Shown in pieces: positions 18,447 to 25,578 of a stretch of DNA of 64,000 nucleotides. Both the position numbers and the translations under genes were made by a program. The stretch covers positions 130,977 to 194,976 of the forward strand of contig OX638324.1 in NCBI GenBank assembly GCA_951812825.1, in the 5' to 3' direction. The notes beneath the pieces are model-generated. The model did no database searches. It had not been told where the DNA came from and was given only the letters and a program-made list of their open reading frames with translations. Positions within the stretch are counted from its first letter, which is position 1. Every line of letters begins with the position of its first letter. This DNA is from an uncultured Dehalococcoidia bacterium. GTDB lineage: Bacteria > Chloroflexota > Dehalococcoidia > Lucifugimonadales > GCA-2712585.

Positions 18447-19454
18447 ATGGCGCTAATCCAGACCATCGGAGATCGCACTTACACCTACAGCCACTGCGTC
18501 GGCAGTCTCTTCGCCTTTACGGCTCCCTCGGACATGGTGCTGAGGCCGGATGGCGTCGCCTATGTGGTGAGCCGGGGCGGAGACCCGGGATATCCCCTGG
18601 GCGGCAGGCAGAAATGGAACAAGTGGGACTTGGAAGGGGACGTGAAGATCGTAGAGGCCGGTGGCCAAGGCATGGGTGAGGGGGACCTGATGTGGCCCTC
18701 CGGCATCGACATAGGGCCCGACGGAAACGTCTACATTACCGACGAGTACATGAACCACGTGAATATCTTCTCCGACGACGGAGACTTTATGGGAACGTGG
18801 GGGACGTCCGGCTCCGGCGAGGGCCAGTTGGATGGTCCCACGGGCATCCGCTTCGATACCGACGGAAACGCGTACGTGGCGGAGAGCAGAAACAACCGCG
18901 TTCAGAAGTTTAATTCAAGTGGCGAGTACCTGAGCGGATGGGGCGGAGCCGGTGACGGCGCGGGCCAGTTCAACATGCCCTACGGCCTGCACATCGACAG
19001 TGGCGGAAACGTCTTCGTTGCCGACTGGGGCAACGACCGGGTACAGAAGTTCACGCCGGACGGTGAGTTGCTGATGCAAATCGGCGGTTCAGGCACGGAA
19101 ATCGGTCAGCTGCAACGTCCGACCAGCATGGCTACGGACTCTGACGGCGACGTTTACGTTGTCGACTGGGGCAACAACCGGGTACAGGCTTACGACGAAA
19201 CGGGGGACATCATCACCGCGCTCTACGGGGATGCCCGAGAGCTTTCCAAGTCGGCCCAGGTCTTCATCGAGGCCAACTCAGACTTCGTGAAGGCCCGCCG
19301 GAGGGCAGATACCTCCAAGGAGTGGACATTCAGGCGTCCTTCCGCAGTTGCGGTGAACGACAAGAACCAGATTCTGGTAATCGAGTCGATTAGTGGCCGG
19401 ATTCAGATCTACCAGAAGGAAGACGACTACCTGGACCCGCAGTTCAACCTGTAA
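18447..19454 (+). CDS. NHL-repeat beta-propeller protein
   Basis: 335 residues. About six NHL blades, each with the pattern G.DG.VYVxD..NNRVQ.F...G; examples lie at VYITDEYMNHVNIF, AYVAESRNNRVQKF, VFVADWGNDRVQKF and VYVVDWGNNRVQAY. Between blades the spacer G-x-GxGEGQL is repeated. No signal peptide. Such propellers bind proteins, RNA or ligands, or act as lactonase-like or peptidyl-alpha-hydroxyglycine-lyase-like scaffolds. Ribosome site GAAGGAGG. A strong terminator follows. Confidence 0.88.
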   Translation: MALIQTIGDRTYTYSHCVGSLFAFTAPSDMVLRPDGVAYVVSRGGDPGYPLGGRQKWNKWDLEGDVKIVEAGGQGMGEGDLMWPSGIDIGPDGNVYITDEYMNHVNIFSDDGDFMGTWGTSGSGEGQLDGPTGIRFDTDGNAYVAESRNNRVQKFNSSGEYLSGWGGAGDGAGQFNMPYGLHIDSGGNVFVADWGNDRVQKFTPDGELLMQIGGSGTEIGQLQRPTSMATDSDGDVYVVDWGNNRVQAYDETGDIITALYGDARELSKSAQVFIEANSDFVKARRRADTSKEWTFRRPSAVAVNDKNQILVIESISGRIQIYQKEDDYLDPQFNL

Positions 19455-19491
19455 AGGGACGCATAGCGTCGACATAGGGGACGAAATCAAG

Positions 19492-19524
19492 AGAAGGGCG
19501 GCATAATCGCCGCCCTTCTTTTTT
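19492..19524 (+). terminator. Rho-independent terminator after the NHL gene
   Basis: An 11-base perfect stem (AGAAGGGCGGC / GCCGCCCTTCT) with a 6-base loop is followed by a run of T. It ends the DUF1800-NHL unit; the convergent anti-sigma gene ends 45 bases further on. Confidence 0.92.
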
Positions 19525-19568
19525 GTTGGGAGAATTCGGCCCCGGCGCCGAAATAAGGGCAGAACCGG

Positions 19569-20612
19569 TTAGCGGGAGCCGGCGCGGGGGATGCCCGGAT
19601 AGAGGGGGTCTGCGAGGGAAATCTCGCCCCACAGCACCAGGTCTCCGCGGCGGCCCTGTAACGAGGCGTCTTCTGCGGGTTCGACGGAAACGCCCACCCA
19701 GTGATACTCAGCCATGGGCATTTCCGGTACGATGAGGACCTGGCCCCAGCCCATTTCGTCTATTGCAAGAACGGCTACCAGGTATTCGTGTCTGTCTCTT
19801 CGCAGCCAGACGTTGTACTGGTGGTTATGCGGGGGCGTGTGAAGTCCGGTGGCGACGAAGACGCACCAGCGCTGATCCAGATTCATCATCAGGTTGCCTT
19901 GGGCGGCTCCCGAATCTGACTCCAGCTTCAGTACGTGGGTGCCGGGCAGGGTGAGCATGTAAACGATGGACTGCTGGGTCCGCAGCACGTTCATCATCTC
20001 CTTGCCGCTGTCAGCCAGGGCGTCCACCTGCTCATACAGGGCCTCGTTGCCGGAGACCAGTTCGTCCACGTCCGCGTTTACCTCGGAGCTTTCCTGGTGC
20101 AGCATTGTCACCCGCTCGCCCATCTCACTGTTGTGATGCATCAGGCTGTTGAGCTCGTCGGAGAGGGCGCTGTTGTGCTGCTGCAGGTCCGTTACCTGCT
20201 GGGTCAGGCCGGCGTTCGCCTCGTGGAGATTGTCCATCTGGCCGGAGGTGCGGAGGGTGAAGGCCAGCACCCCGCCCAGAAGAAGGAGGGCCATGAGGGC
20301 GCCGGCATATACGAAGGCGCCGATTACGGACAGGGGGCGGCGTCGGAAGCGGCCCGGAGGCCTTTCCGTCGAGGTTTCAGCGGCTGCTTCGTCGGCGGCT
20401 ATTCGCTTCTTGACGCCGGTAAGGACTCTGGGATGAGGCGGCTCCTGGTCCACGGCCAAGGACAGGGTGGAGGCCGCATCTCTCAGGATTCGCGCCTGAC
20501 CAGAGCACCAGGAGCATTCGTCCAGGTGTCTCTCAACGGCCTGTTCATCCTCCGGGCTCAAGGCGTCCAGGGCGTAAGCGGGAATGAGGGCTTCTATGTC
20601 CTTGCAGTTCAT
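19569..20612 (-). CDS. Membrane anti-sigma factor (zinc-finger ZAS plus RskA-like C-domain)
   Basis: 347 residues. The N-terminus is an anti-sigma zinc finger (HLDECSWC, about 30-37, in the HxxxCxxC form). One membrane helix lies around 95-118 (FVYAGALMALLLLGGVLAF). The outside part starts with a long coiled coil of about 80 residues rich in Leu/His/Met heptads (LTQQVTDLQQHNSALSDELN onward), then an RskA-type beta domain (MMNLDQRWCVFVATGLHTPP; YNVWLRRDRHEYLVAVLAID). The coiled coil between the helix and RskA domain is unusual. It overlaps the sigma factor gene by 4 bases (ATGA), so the pair is translationally coupled. Confidence 0.9.
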   Translation of the reverse strand: MNCKDIEALIPAYALDALSPEDEQAVERHLDECSWCSGQARILRDAASTLSLAVDQEPPHPRVLTGVKKRIAADEAAAETSTERPPGRFRRRPLSVIGAFVYAGALMALLLLGGVLAFTLRTSGQMDNLHEANAGLTQQVTDLQQHNSALSDELNSLMHHNSEMGERVTMLHQESSEVNADVDELVSGNEALYEQVDALADSGKEMMNVLRTQQSIVYMLTLPGTHVLKLESDSGAAQGNLMMNLDQRWCVFVATGLHTPPHNHQYNVWLRRDRHEYLVAVLAIDEMGWGQVLIVPEMPMAEYHWVGVSVEPAEDASLQGRRGDLVLWGEISLADPLYPGIPRAGSR

Positions 20613-21265
20613 GGACTCAGCGCTGCCTCATTCTTGAAGATTGACCTCAGCTTCTGCATTCCAAGTCTGATTCGGGTTTTTACGGTGCCCAAGGGCTGTT
20701 CGAGAATTTCCGCGATCTCCGACTGGGAGTACCCCTGGAAGTAGGACATAAGGATAACAGTCCTCTGGGCTTCGGGTATGGTCTGAAGGGCCTTCGCAAT
20801 TTCCTGGCGCTCGATGCTCCTGAAGGCCTCATCTTCTGTGCGGACCTGATAGAGCATCTCCATGCTGGCCATCTCCTGGGCCATTCTGTCCATTGACGCC
20901 CGGGCCCGCTTTGCGGAACGCACGTGGTCAATGACCCGGTGGTGGGCAATGCTCATGAGCCAGCCCTTGGGGGATCCCCTGTTGGCCTTGAAGGTTCCAG
21001 CCTTCTGCCAGACGGCCAGGAAAACATCTTGCGCAATCTCCTCGGCGATGGCTTCGTCCTTAAGCATGTATCTGGCCAGGGAGAAAACCTGGGTTGAAAA
21101 CCTTTCGTAAAAGCACTCCAAAGCTTCCTTGTCACCGTGGGCGATAAGGGTAAGGAGATTTTCGTCTCCCAGGCTCTCATACTGTCCCGTCAACTCCGCC
21201 CTCCCGGGAGATGGTAACCGCCTTTCCAATTCATAATACGCAGAACTTTCCCCTTTCGGATTCAA
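20609..21265 (-). CDS. ECF RNA polymerase sigma factor
   Basis: Up to 218 residues. Region 2 lies about 48-110 (FYERFSTQVFSLARYMLKDEAIAEEIAQDVFLAVWQKAGTF; GWLMSIAHHRVIDHVR), region 4 about 155-205 (IPEAQRTVILMSYFQGYSQSEIAEILEQPLGTVKTRIRLGMQKLR). The SigK/RskA-like partnership fits the ZAS/RskA-type gene immediately downstream. The start is uncertain: the listed TTG has no good ribosome site, and a TTG 24 codons later (21193), preceded by GGGAGGGCGGAG, is a reasonable alternative. It follows the SirB1-like gene by 8 bases. Confidence 0.92.
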   Translation of the reverse strand: MNPKGESSAYYELERRLPSPGRAELTGQYESLGDENLLTLIAHGDKEALECFYERFSTQVFSLARYMLKDEAIAEEIAQDVFLAVWQKAGTFKANRGSPKGWLMSIAHHRVIDHVRSAKRARASMDRMAQEMASMEMLYQVRTEDEAFRSIERQEIAKALQTIPEAQRTVILMSYFQGYSQSEIAEILEQPLGTVKTRIRLGMQKLRSIFKNEAALSP

Positions 21266-21273
21266 GGGCCCCG

Positions 21274-22113
21274 CTAGTTCATGGAAGCGAGGTTATCCCA
21301 CAGGTTTTTGATCTGGGCTCGGACGGAATCTGCGTCATCGGCCACTGGATTGAGGTCCAGGTAGGTCTCCAGGTCTTCAATTGCCCTGGAGTAGTTGTGA
21401 GTCCTGTAGAACATCCAGGCCCGCTCCTTAAGGTTGCTGCCCATGTATGGGTCCAGCAGGGCGACTCTATCGGCCGCGGCTATGGCTTGACTGTAGTCTC
21501 GCCGTCGTACGTGCATCATCTTCAGATTGGACAGGAGGTTGACCAGTAGCTGTCTCTTGGTGCAAGGCTTGAAGAACTCCTCGGAGAGATGGACCGTGTG
21601 GCCAGAGGCCTTTTCTGTTAGCTTACCACACTCTTCCCTGGTAATGATTTCACCGTGATGATGGGGGTCCAGATAGATGTCCTCACCCTGAGACGGCGTT
21701 CGAATGACCAAACGGTTGGGGAGGTTGATTATTTCGAAGAACATGCCCAGCCGGGCGCCCACTTCCATGTAGACGAGGGAAAGGGCGATGGTCATGCCCC
21801 TTCTTCTAGAAAGGACCTGGTCCAGGTACAGGTTGCCGGGATTGAATTGGTCCTCCACGTTGTCGGAGTAGCCCTGAGTCTCGCCCAGGTAGGAGCCGAG
21901 GGTCTTGAGCTTTGCGGGGAGGTCCATTGAGGGTTTCAGGTGCTCTCGGACCTTCTCTGCCAGGTCATCGAGCTTTGTGGTGGACTCTTCCACGTTCACG
22001 ATGGGGGAGTCCTCGGCGGCAATGTAGAGCGCGCCCTTGGCCAGATCAAAGTCCCGCTGGGTGGGCTTCACCAGGTTGGCAAAGAGTTCACGGTACACTT
22101 GCTTCTTGTCCAT
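21274..22113 (-). CDS. SirB1-type transglutaminase-like protein with TPR
   Basis: 279 residues from the ATG preceded by AAGGAGCAAA; a longer in-frame start exists but lacks a ribosome site. The SirB1 core is clear: FNPGNLYLDQVLSRRRGMTIALSLVYMEVGARLGM, with LYLDPHHHGEIITREEC after it. The usual transglutaminase Cys is absent: the segment reads RRRGMTIALS where active members have GxC, so it is probably non-catalytic. The C-terminal third is TPR-like (SQAIAAADRVALLDP, SRAIEDLETYLDLNP). Probable first gene of an operon with the sigma and anti-sigma genes. Confidence 0.85.
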   Translation of the reverse strand: MDKKQVYRELFANLVKPTQRDFDLAKGALYIAAEDSPIVNVEESTTKLDDLAEKVREHLKPSMDLPAKLKTLGSYLGETQGYSDNVEDQFNPGNLYLDQVLSRRRGMTIALSLVYMEVGARLGMFFEIINLPNRLVIRTPSQGEDIYLDPHHHGEIITREECGKLTEKASGHTVHLSEEFFKPCTKRQLLVNLLSNLKMMHVRRRDYSQAIAAADRVALLDPYMGSNLKERAWMFYRTHNYSRAIEDLETYLDLNPVADDADSVRAQIKNLWDNLASMN

Positions 22114-22211
22114 TTTGCTCCTTAGTTGCTTAGAAATGGTTAATGAATTGCACAATCTGGGTTACAACCAGGGTTGAGGGGGACTTGCCGCCCGAGACAG
22201 GCGGAAAGATG

Positions 22212-22248
22212 GGACGTCAGCGCTCCCGTATGGGAGCGGCCGACGTCC
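22212..22248 (-). terminator. Hairpin terminator after the TreT gene
   Basis: Outer stem GGACGTC/GACGTCC and inner stem CGCTCCC/GGGAGCG with loop GTAT, 15 bases beyond the treT stop on the minus strand. Only a short T-rich stretch follows, so termination may be incomplete. Confidence 0.6.
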
Positions 22249-22263
22249 GGTTGAAAGTAGGGT

Positions 22264-23568
22264 CTAGGTCCCCGGGGTGTCGAAGGCCATGGCGCCGATT
22301 GCTCGGACGGCCTTAGCCTCCTGGCAGGCCTTCAGATAGTCACGCAGGAATCGAGGCAGCAGAAAGCGTTGTCGTACGCTGGTACGGGCCGCTTCTCCCA
22401 TGGATGCGCGGAGTTCCGGTTCCTGCAACAGGCGAAGGATGCGTTGAGCGCACTGGGGCACGTCGTTCACCAGAAAGCCGCTTTCGCCGTCGCTAATCTG
22501 CAGCCGGATGCCTCCGACGTTCCCGCCGATGACGGGCTGACCCTTCCACATGGCCTCCGTGACGGTAAGGCCGAAACCTTCCCGGACGGACTTTTGCAGG
22601 ACCACGTCCGAGGCGGTCTGGAAGGCGCTGACAACCAAGTCTACCGATTCCAGGGGAATGTCAGCGTCGCCATAGAGGTGGATGTCCGGGTCGTCCTTGG
22701 TTTGGGCGGATATCTCTTCGAAGATTACCTTGCCTTCCGGGTCGTCGGCAGCGTGGGAAGCTCCGAGGTAGGCGAGCTGTACTTGAGGCATCTGTTGTTT
22801 GACGATCCTGTAGGCCTCAACCACACCCCAGGGGTCCTTCCACGGGTCGAAACGAGAGACTTGGGTGACGAGGGGTCTGGCAACGTCGATGCCCATGGCC
22901 GCCATGCGGATCCTGGCTTCATCCACGTCCATGGGACGGTTCTTGACGCTCAGGGGATCGATGGCTGGCGGGATTATCTCAACGGAAGCGTCTTCCAGAC
23001 CTGCCGGAACGTATTGCTGTAGGGAGAAGACTTTGACGTCAGCCTCGCGGATGTTGCCGGAGACGCTGGCCAGCATATCCAGATTAGGTGCGGAAAGGTC
23101 TATGTGACACACCCACACGATGGGCGGATAGGCGTCTTCGGGAAGGAGGGCCATCATGGGCAATAGCTGGGGGTCGTGCAGAATCCAAACGTCGGCTTCT
23201 ATGGCCGAGAAGTCCAGGTTTGCGGCCTGACCGGCGTAGGTGGTGTAGGTGTGACGCTCCTTGGGGGTTAGAGAGCCTTCGGCGCCCTGCATGAGGTTGT
23301 GAATCTTCTTAGTTACGTCGAAGAACTCGGCGGGTGGGCTGACGACGTACCAGTCGGTGTCGAGGCCCAAGCCCTTGCTGATGGGAATGAGGGACCGGAG
23401 TATCTCCGCGACGCCTCCACCGACGGCGGTGCTGTTGACGTGAATGATGCGCTCGCCTTCCATGCGAGCGACCAGGCTGCGGAGATCCTCGACAAGGCTG
23501 GGTTCGAGGAGCTCCGTGTATGGTTTAAAGGGAACGGGGTCGAATTCAATGCGATGAAACATATCCAC
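22264..23568 (-). CDS. treT: Trehalose synthase TreT-type GT4 glycosyltransferase
   Basis: 434 residues. Resembles TreT, which joins NDP-glucose and glucose to make trehalose. Seen: IIHVNSTAVGGGVAEILRSLIPISKGLGLDTDW (nucleotide/acceptor loop), VCHIDLSAPN, PPAIDPLSVKN, VSRFDPWKDPWGVVEAY (GT4 C-domain start), then SVREGFGLTVTEAMWKGQPVIGGNVGGI with the EX7E-like motif. No partner trehalose genes nearby, so it likely makes an osmolyte on its own. It is separated from the SirB1-sigma operon by a hairpin. The ATG at 23566-23568 follows GGAGT. Confidence 0.88.
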   Translation of the reverse strand: MDMFHRIEFDPVPFKPYTELLEPSLVEDLRSLVARMEGERIIHVNSTAVGGGVAEILRSLIPISKGLGLDTDWYVVSPPAEFFDVTKKIHNLMQGAEGSLTPKERHTYTTYAGQAANLDFSAIEADVWILHDPQLLPMMALLPEDAYPPIVWVCHIDLSAPNLDMLASVSGNIREADVKVFSLQQYVPAGLEDASVEIIPPAIDPLSVKNRPMDVDEARIRMAAMGIDVARPLVTQVSRFDPWKDPWGVVEAYRIVKQQMPQVQLAYLGASHAADDPEGKVIFEEISAQTKDDPDIHLYGDADIPLESVDLVVSAFQTASDVVLQKSVREGFGLTVTEAMWKGQPVIGGNVGGIRLQISDGESGFLVNDVPQCAQRILRLLQEPELRASMGEAARTSVRQRFLLPRFLRDYLKACQEAKAVRAIGAMAFDTPGT

Positions 23569-23776
23569 TCCTAGGGCGTCGTAATCCCGGGTATGGCAAA
23601 ATCATCGGTAGAGAATACTAATGTGGCTGAGACGGGCAATTCAATGCCAGAAATTGCAGCTTTTTGCCGATATTCTTTGTGCAAATTTTCGTTGGCAGAG
23701 ACGGCTTTTCTTTCATAATTCAGGCTTATGTGAAGCCTTTAGCTACTATTTCGGCGCATTCAATTCCTTGATTACG

Positions 23777-23805
23777 TTGACAGGGATTGAACGACTGGAT
23801 ATTCT
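23777..23805 (+). promoter_or_regulatory. Promoter of the Fe-S (RdhA-like) gene
   Basis: TTGACA at 23777-23782 and TATTCT at 23800-23805 with a 17-base spacer; predicted start near 23812, leader about 34 bases. One of the best sigma-70-type matches in the window. Confidence 0.7.
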
Positions 23806-23845
23806 GGGGAGAGTCTCATAGACGGCCCGACGGAAGGAGAAAGCA

Positions 23846-25135
23846 GTGAAGAAGCGCATTAGTCACGTTCTGAAAAGGCCCGGACTGAGAAACGGCGACC
23901 CATCCATTGAGATTCCGGTGGCTGAGGACCTGGTCACTACCCCGGGCATCCGACAGGTGCCGAAGGACGTGGACTTCTATTCGAGGTCATACCCGCTGGA
24001 AAGCCAGAGTATCACGAACACGGCGGACTCCGAATGGGCGTGGACGGTCTACCCGGAGGAGGAGCAGGAGGGACACCGGGAGCACGTGCGCCTTTCCAAG
24101 GAGGTGGTGAAGATTTCCGGCGAGTACGGGGATATAGAGCCGACGGTGGAACCCGAACCGGGTAAGGACGTTACTGAGGAGATAAAGGCAAAGGCGCGGG
24201 ACTTGGGCTTCGGTGAGGTGGGGATAACCCGTTACGACCGCCGTTATACTTTCAAGTACAAGAAGCGATGGATCAGGTTTGAGCATGCCATCTGCATCGC
24301 CTTCGAGCAGGATTACGAGAGGACGCAGGCGATTCCGAGCATGTTCGCCGAGACGACCCACTTCGGGACTTACCGGACTATGAGCCAGGCGGGATTGCTT
24401 CTGGCGGACTACATTCGCAGCCTGGGATATCACGCGCAGGTGCACAGTCCCGCCGACAACAGCGCCGCATATATCCCCATGTTTGTGCAGGCGGGTCTGG
24501 GTCAGCTGGGAGCCAACGGTCAGCTGCTTTCACCCCATTTTGGCTCTCGCGCCCGTCTGATGATTATCACAACGGACGCCATAATCACATACGACAAACC
24601 GTTGGACTACGGCATCCACAAGTTTTGCGAAATCTGCCAGGTGTGCGTCAATCGTTGCCCCGGTCGCGCGCTAATCAGGGACAAGGTGTGGTGGCGAGGA
24701 GTGCAGAAGCATAAACTTGTCTATGACCGGTGCCGTCCCGTTATGGCGCGGTACACCGGCTGCGGCGTGTGCATGAAGGTTTGTCCCGTGCAGAAGTACG
24801 GAATGAAGCCAGTGATGGAGCATTACGTGGAGACGGGAGAGGTGTTGGGGAAAGGGACTCACGAGCTTGAAGGATACAGCGTCGAGGGCAAGGGCTACTT
24901 TGGGCCCGGGGAGCTTCCCCACTTCAACCACGACTTTTTCGATATACCGCACGGTCGGTCCGAGGACATGCTTTTCGAGGAGTTCAAGGAGAAGCTGAAC
25001 AACCACGAGATCCCGGACGGACCAGCAGGCGACGAAGTTCTGCGGGAGTTCAAGAAGGAAGTGGAGGAGATAGTGGCTAAGCCTGTGGACGACGCTATGG
25101 CGCTGCTGCCCCAGAAGGAACAGACGGCGATGTAG
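23846..25135 (+). CDS. Cytosolic reductive-dehalogenase-like / QueG-like double [4Fe-4S] protein
   Basis: 429 residues, GTG start with GGAAGGAG. No Tat or Sec signal. Residues 110-255 form a corrinoid-binding-type domain like that of RdhA and QueG (AKARDLGFGEVGITRYDRRYT; LGYHAQVHSPADNSAAYIPMFVQAGLGQLGANGQLLSPHFGSRARL). Two [4Fe-4S] sites follow: Cys261, 264, 267, 271 (CEICQVCVNRCP) and Cys296, 306, 309, 313 (CGVCMKVCP). RdhA reduces organohalides; QueG reduces epoxyqueuosine. The lack of a Tat signal and the long N-terminal extension fit a soluble, cofactor-dependent reductase of unknown substrate. Convergent with the small W-tailed gene. Confidence 0.85.
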   Translation: MKKRISHVLKRPGLRNGDPSIEIPVAEDLVTTPGIRQVPKDVDFYSRSYPLESQSITNTADSEWAWTVYPEEEQEGHREHVRLSKEVVKISGEYGDIEPTVEPEPGKDVTEEIKAKARDLGFGEVGITRYDRRYTFKYKKRWIRFEHAICIAFEQDYERTQAIPSMFAETTHFGTYRTMSQAGLLLADYIRSLGYHAQVHSPADNSAAYIPMFVQAGLGQLGANGQLLSPHFGSRARLMIITTDAIITYDKPLDYGIHKFCEICQVCVNRCPGRALIRDKVWWRGVQKHKLVYDRCRPVMARYTGCGVCMKVCPVQKYGMKPVMEHYVETGEVLGKGTHELEGYSVEGKGYFGPGELPHFNHDFFDIPHGRSEDMLFEEFKEKLNNHEIPDGPAGDEVLREFKKEVEEIVAKPVDDAMALLPQKEQTAM

Positions 25136-25153
25136 CTTGGAGGTTGGGCTGGC

Positions 25154-25384
25154 CTACCAGCCTGGGGGAAGAGAGTCCCAGCTATCCCTGAGCCAAGCCC
25201 AGGCAGGGGAATGCCGGATGGAGTTTATTTCCTCTTGGTTCAGGCCCCAACTCTCGAGAACCCCCAATGGGTCGGCAGCCAACTCCTCGCGGAGCTTTTC
25301 GTCGTTGGAGATGCGGTCGATGAAGTTGTTGAAGGCCCCTTCCAGGTTTTCCCTGGAGATTCCCTGACCTACGATTTCGGACAC
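25154..25384 (-). CDS. Small NHLP/LigA-like protein with tryptophan-rich tail
   Basis: 76 residues, GTG start with a strong AAGGAGG site 7 bases upstream, which argues that it is real. Residues 13-57 (LEGAFNNFIDRISNDEKLREELAADP, then LGVLESWGLNQEEINSI) have the helical DEKLREELAADP...WGLxxEE pattern shared by LigA subunits and by NHLP/Os1348-type RiPP leader peptides. Residues 59-76 (SPAWAWLRDSWDSLPPGW) are a separate Trp-rich tail with W62, W64, W69 and the final W76. No radical-SAM or other RiPP maturase lies in the window. Function unknown. It is convergent with the Fe-S gene and divergent from the ThDP gene. Confidence 0.75.
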   Translation of the reverse strand: MSEIVGQGISRENLEGAFNNFIDRISNDEKLREELAADPLGVLESWGLNQEEINSIRHSPAWAWLRDSWDSLPPGW

Positions 25385-25513
25385 TTCGACCCTCCTTGAA
25401 ACTCGTCAGGGCGAGAATTTCCCACAACGAATTGGACGCTGGTTGCTGATTTGCATGGTAGCAACGGGCCAATGCACAGTCAACGTCTAAGGACGCTTGT
25501 TAGTGGCTCAAAG

Positions 25514-25541
25514 TTGACACCATATCCCCACCCTTTATCAT
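25514..25541 (+). promoter_or_regulatory. Promoter of the ThDP-enzyme gene
   Basis: TTGACA at 25514-25519 and TATCAT at 25536-25541, 16-base spacer, predicted start near 25548. Leader about 30 bases with a good ribosome site. Confidence 0.6.
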
Positions 25542-25578
25542 GTCTAGGGAACCGCGAGACTCAGGTTGGAGGTGAAGG

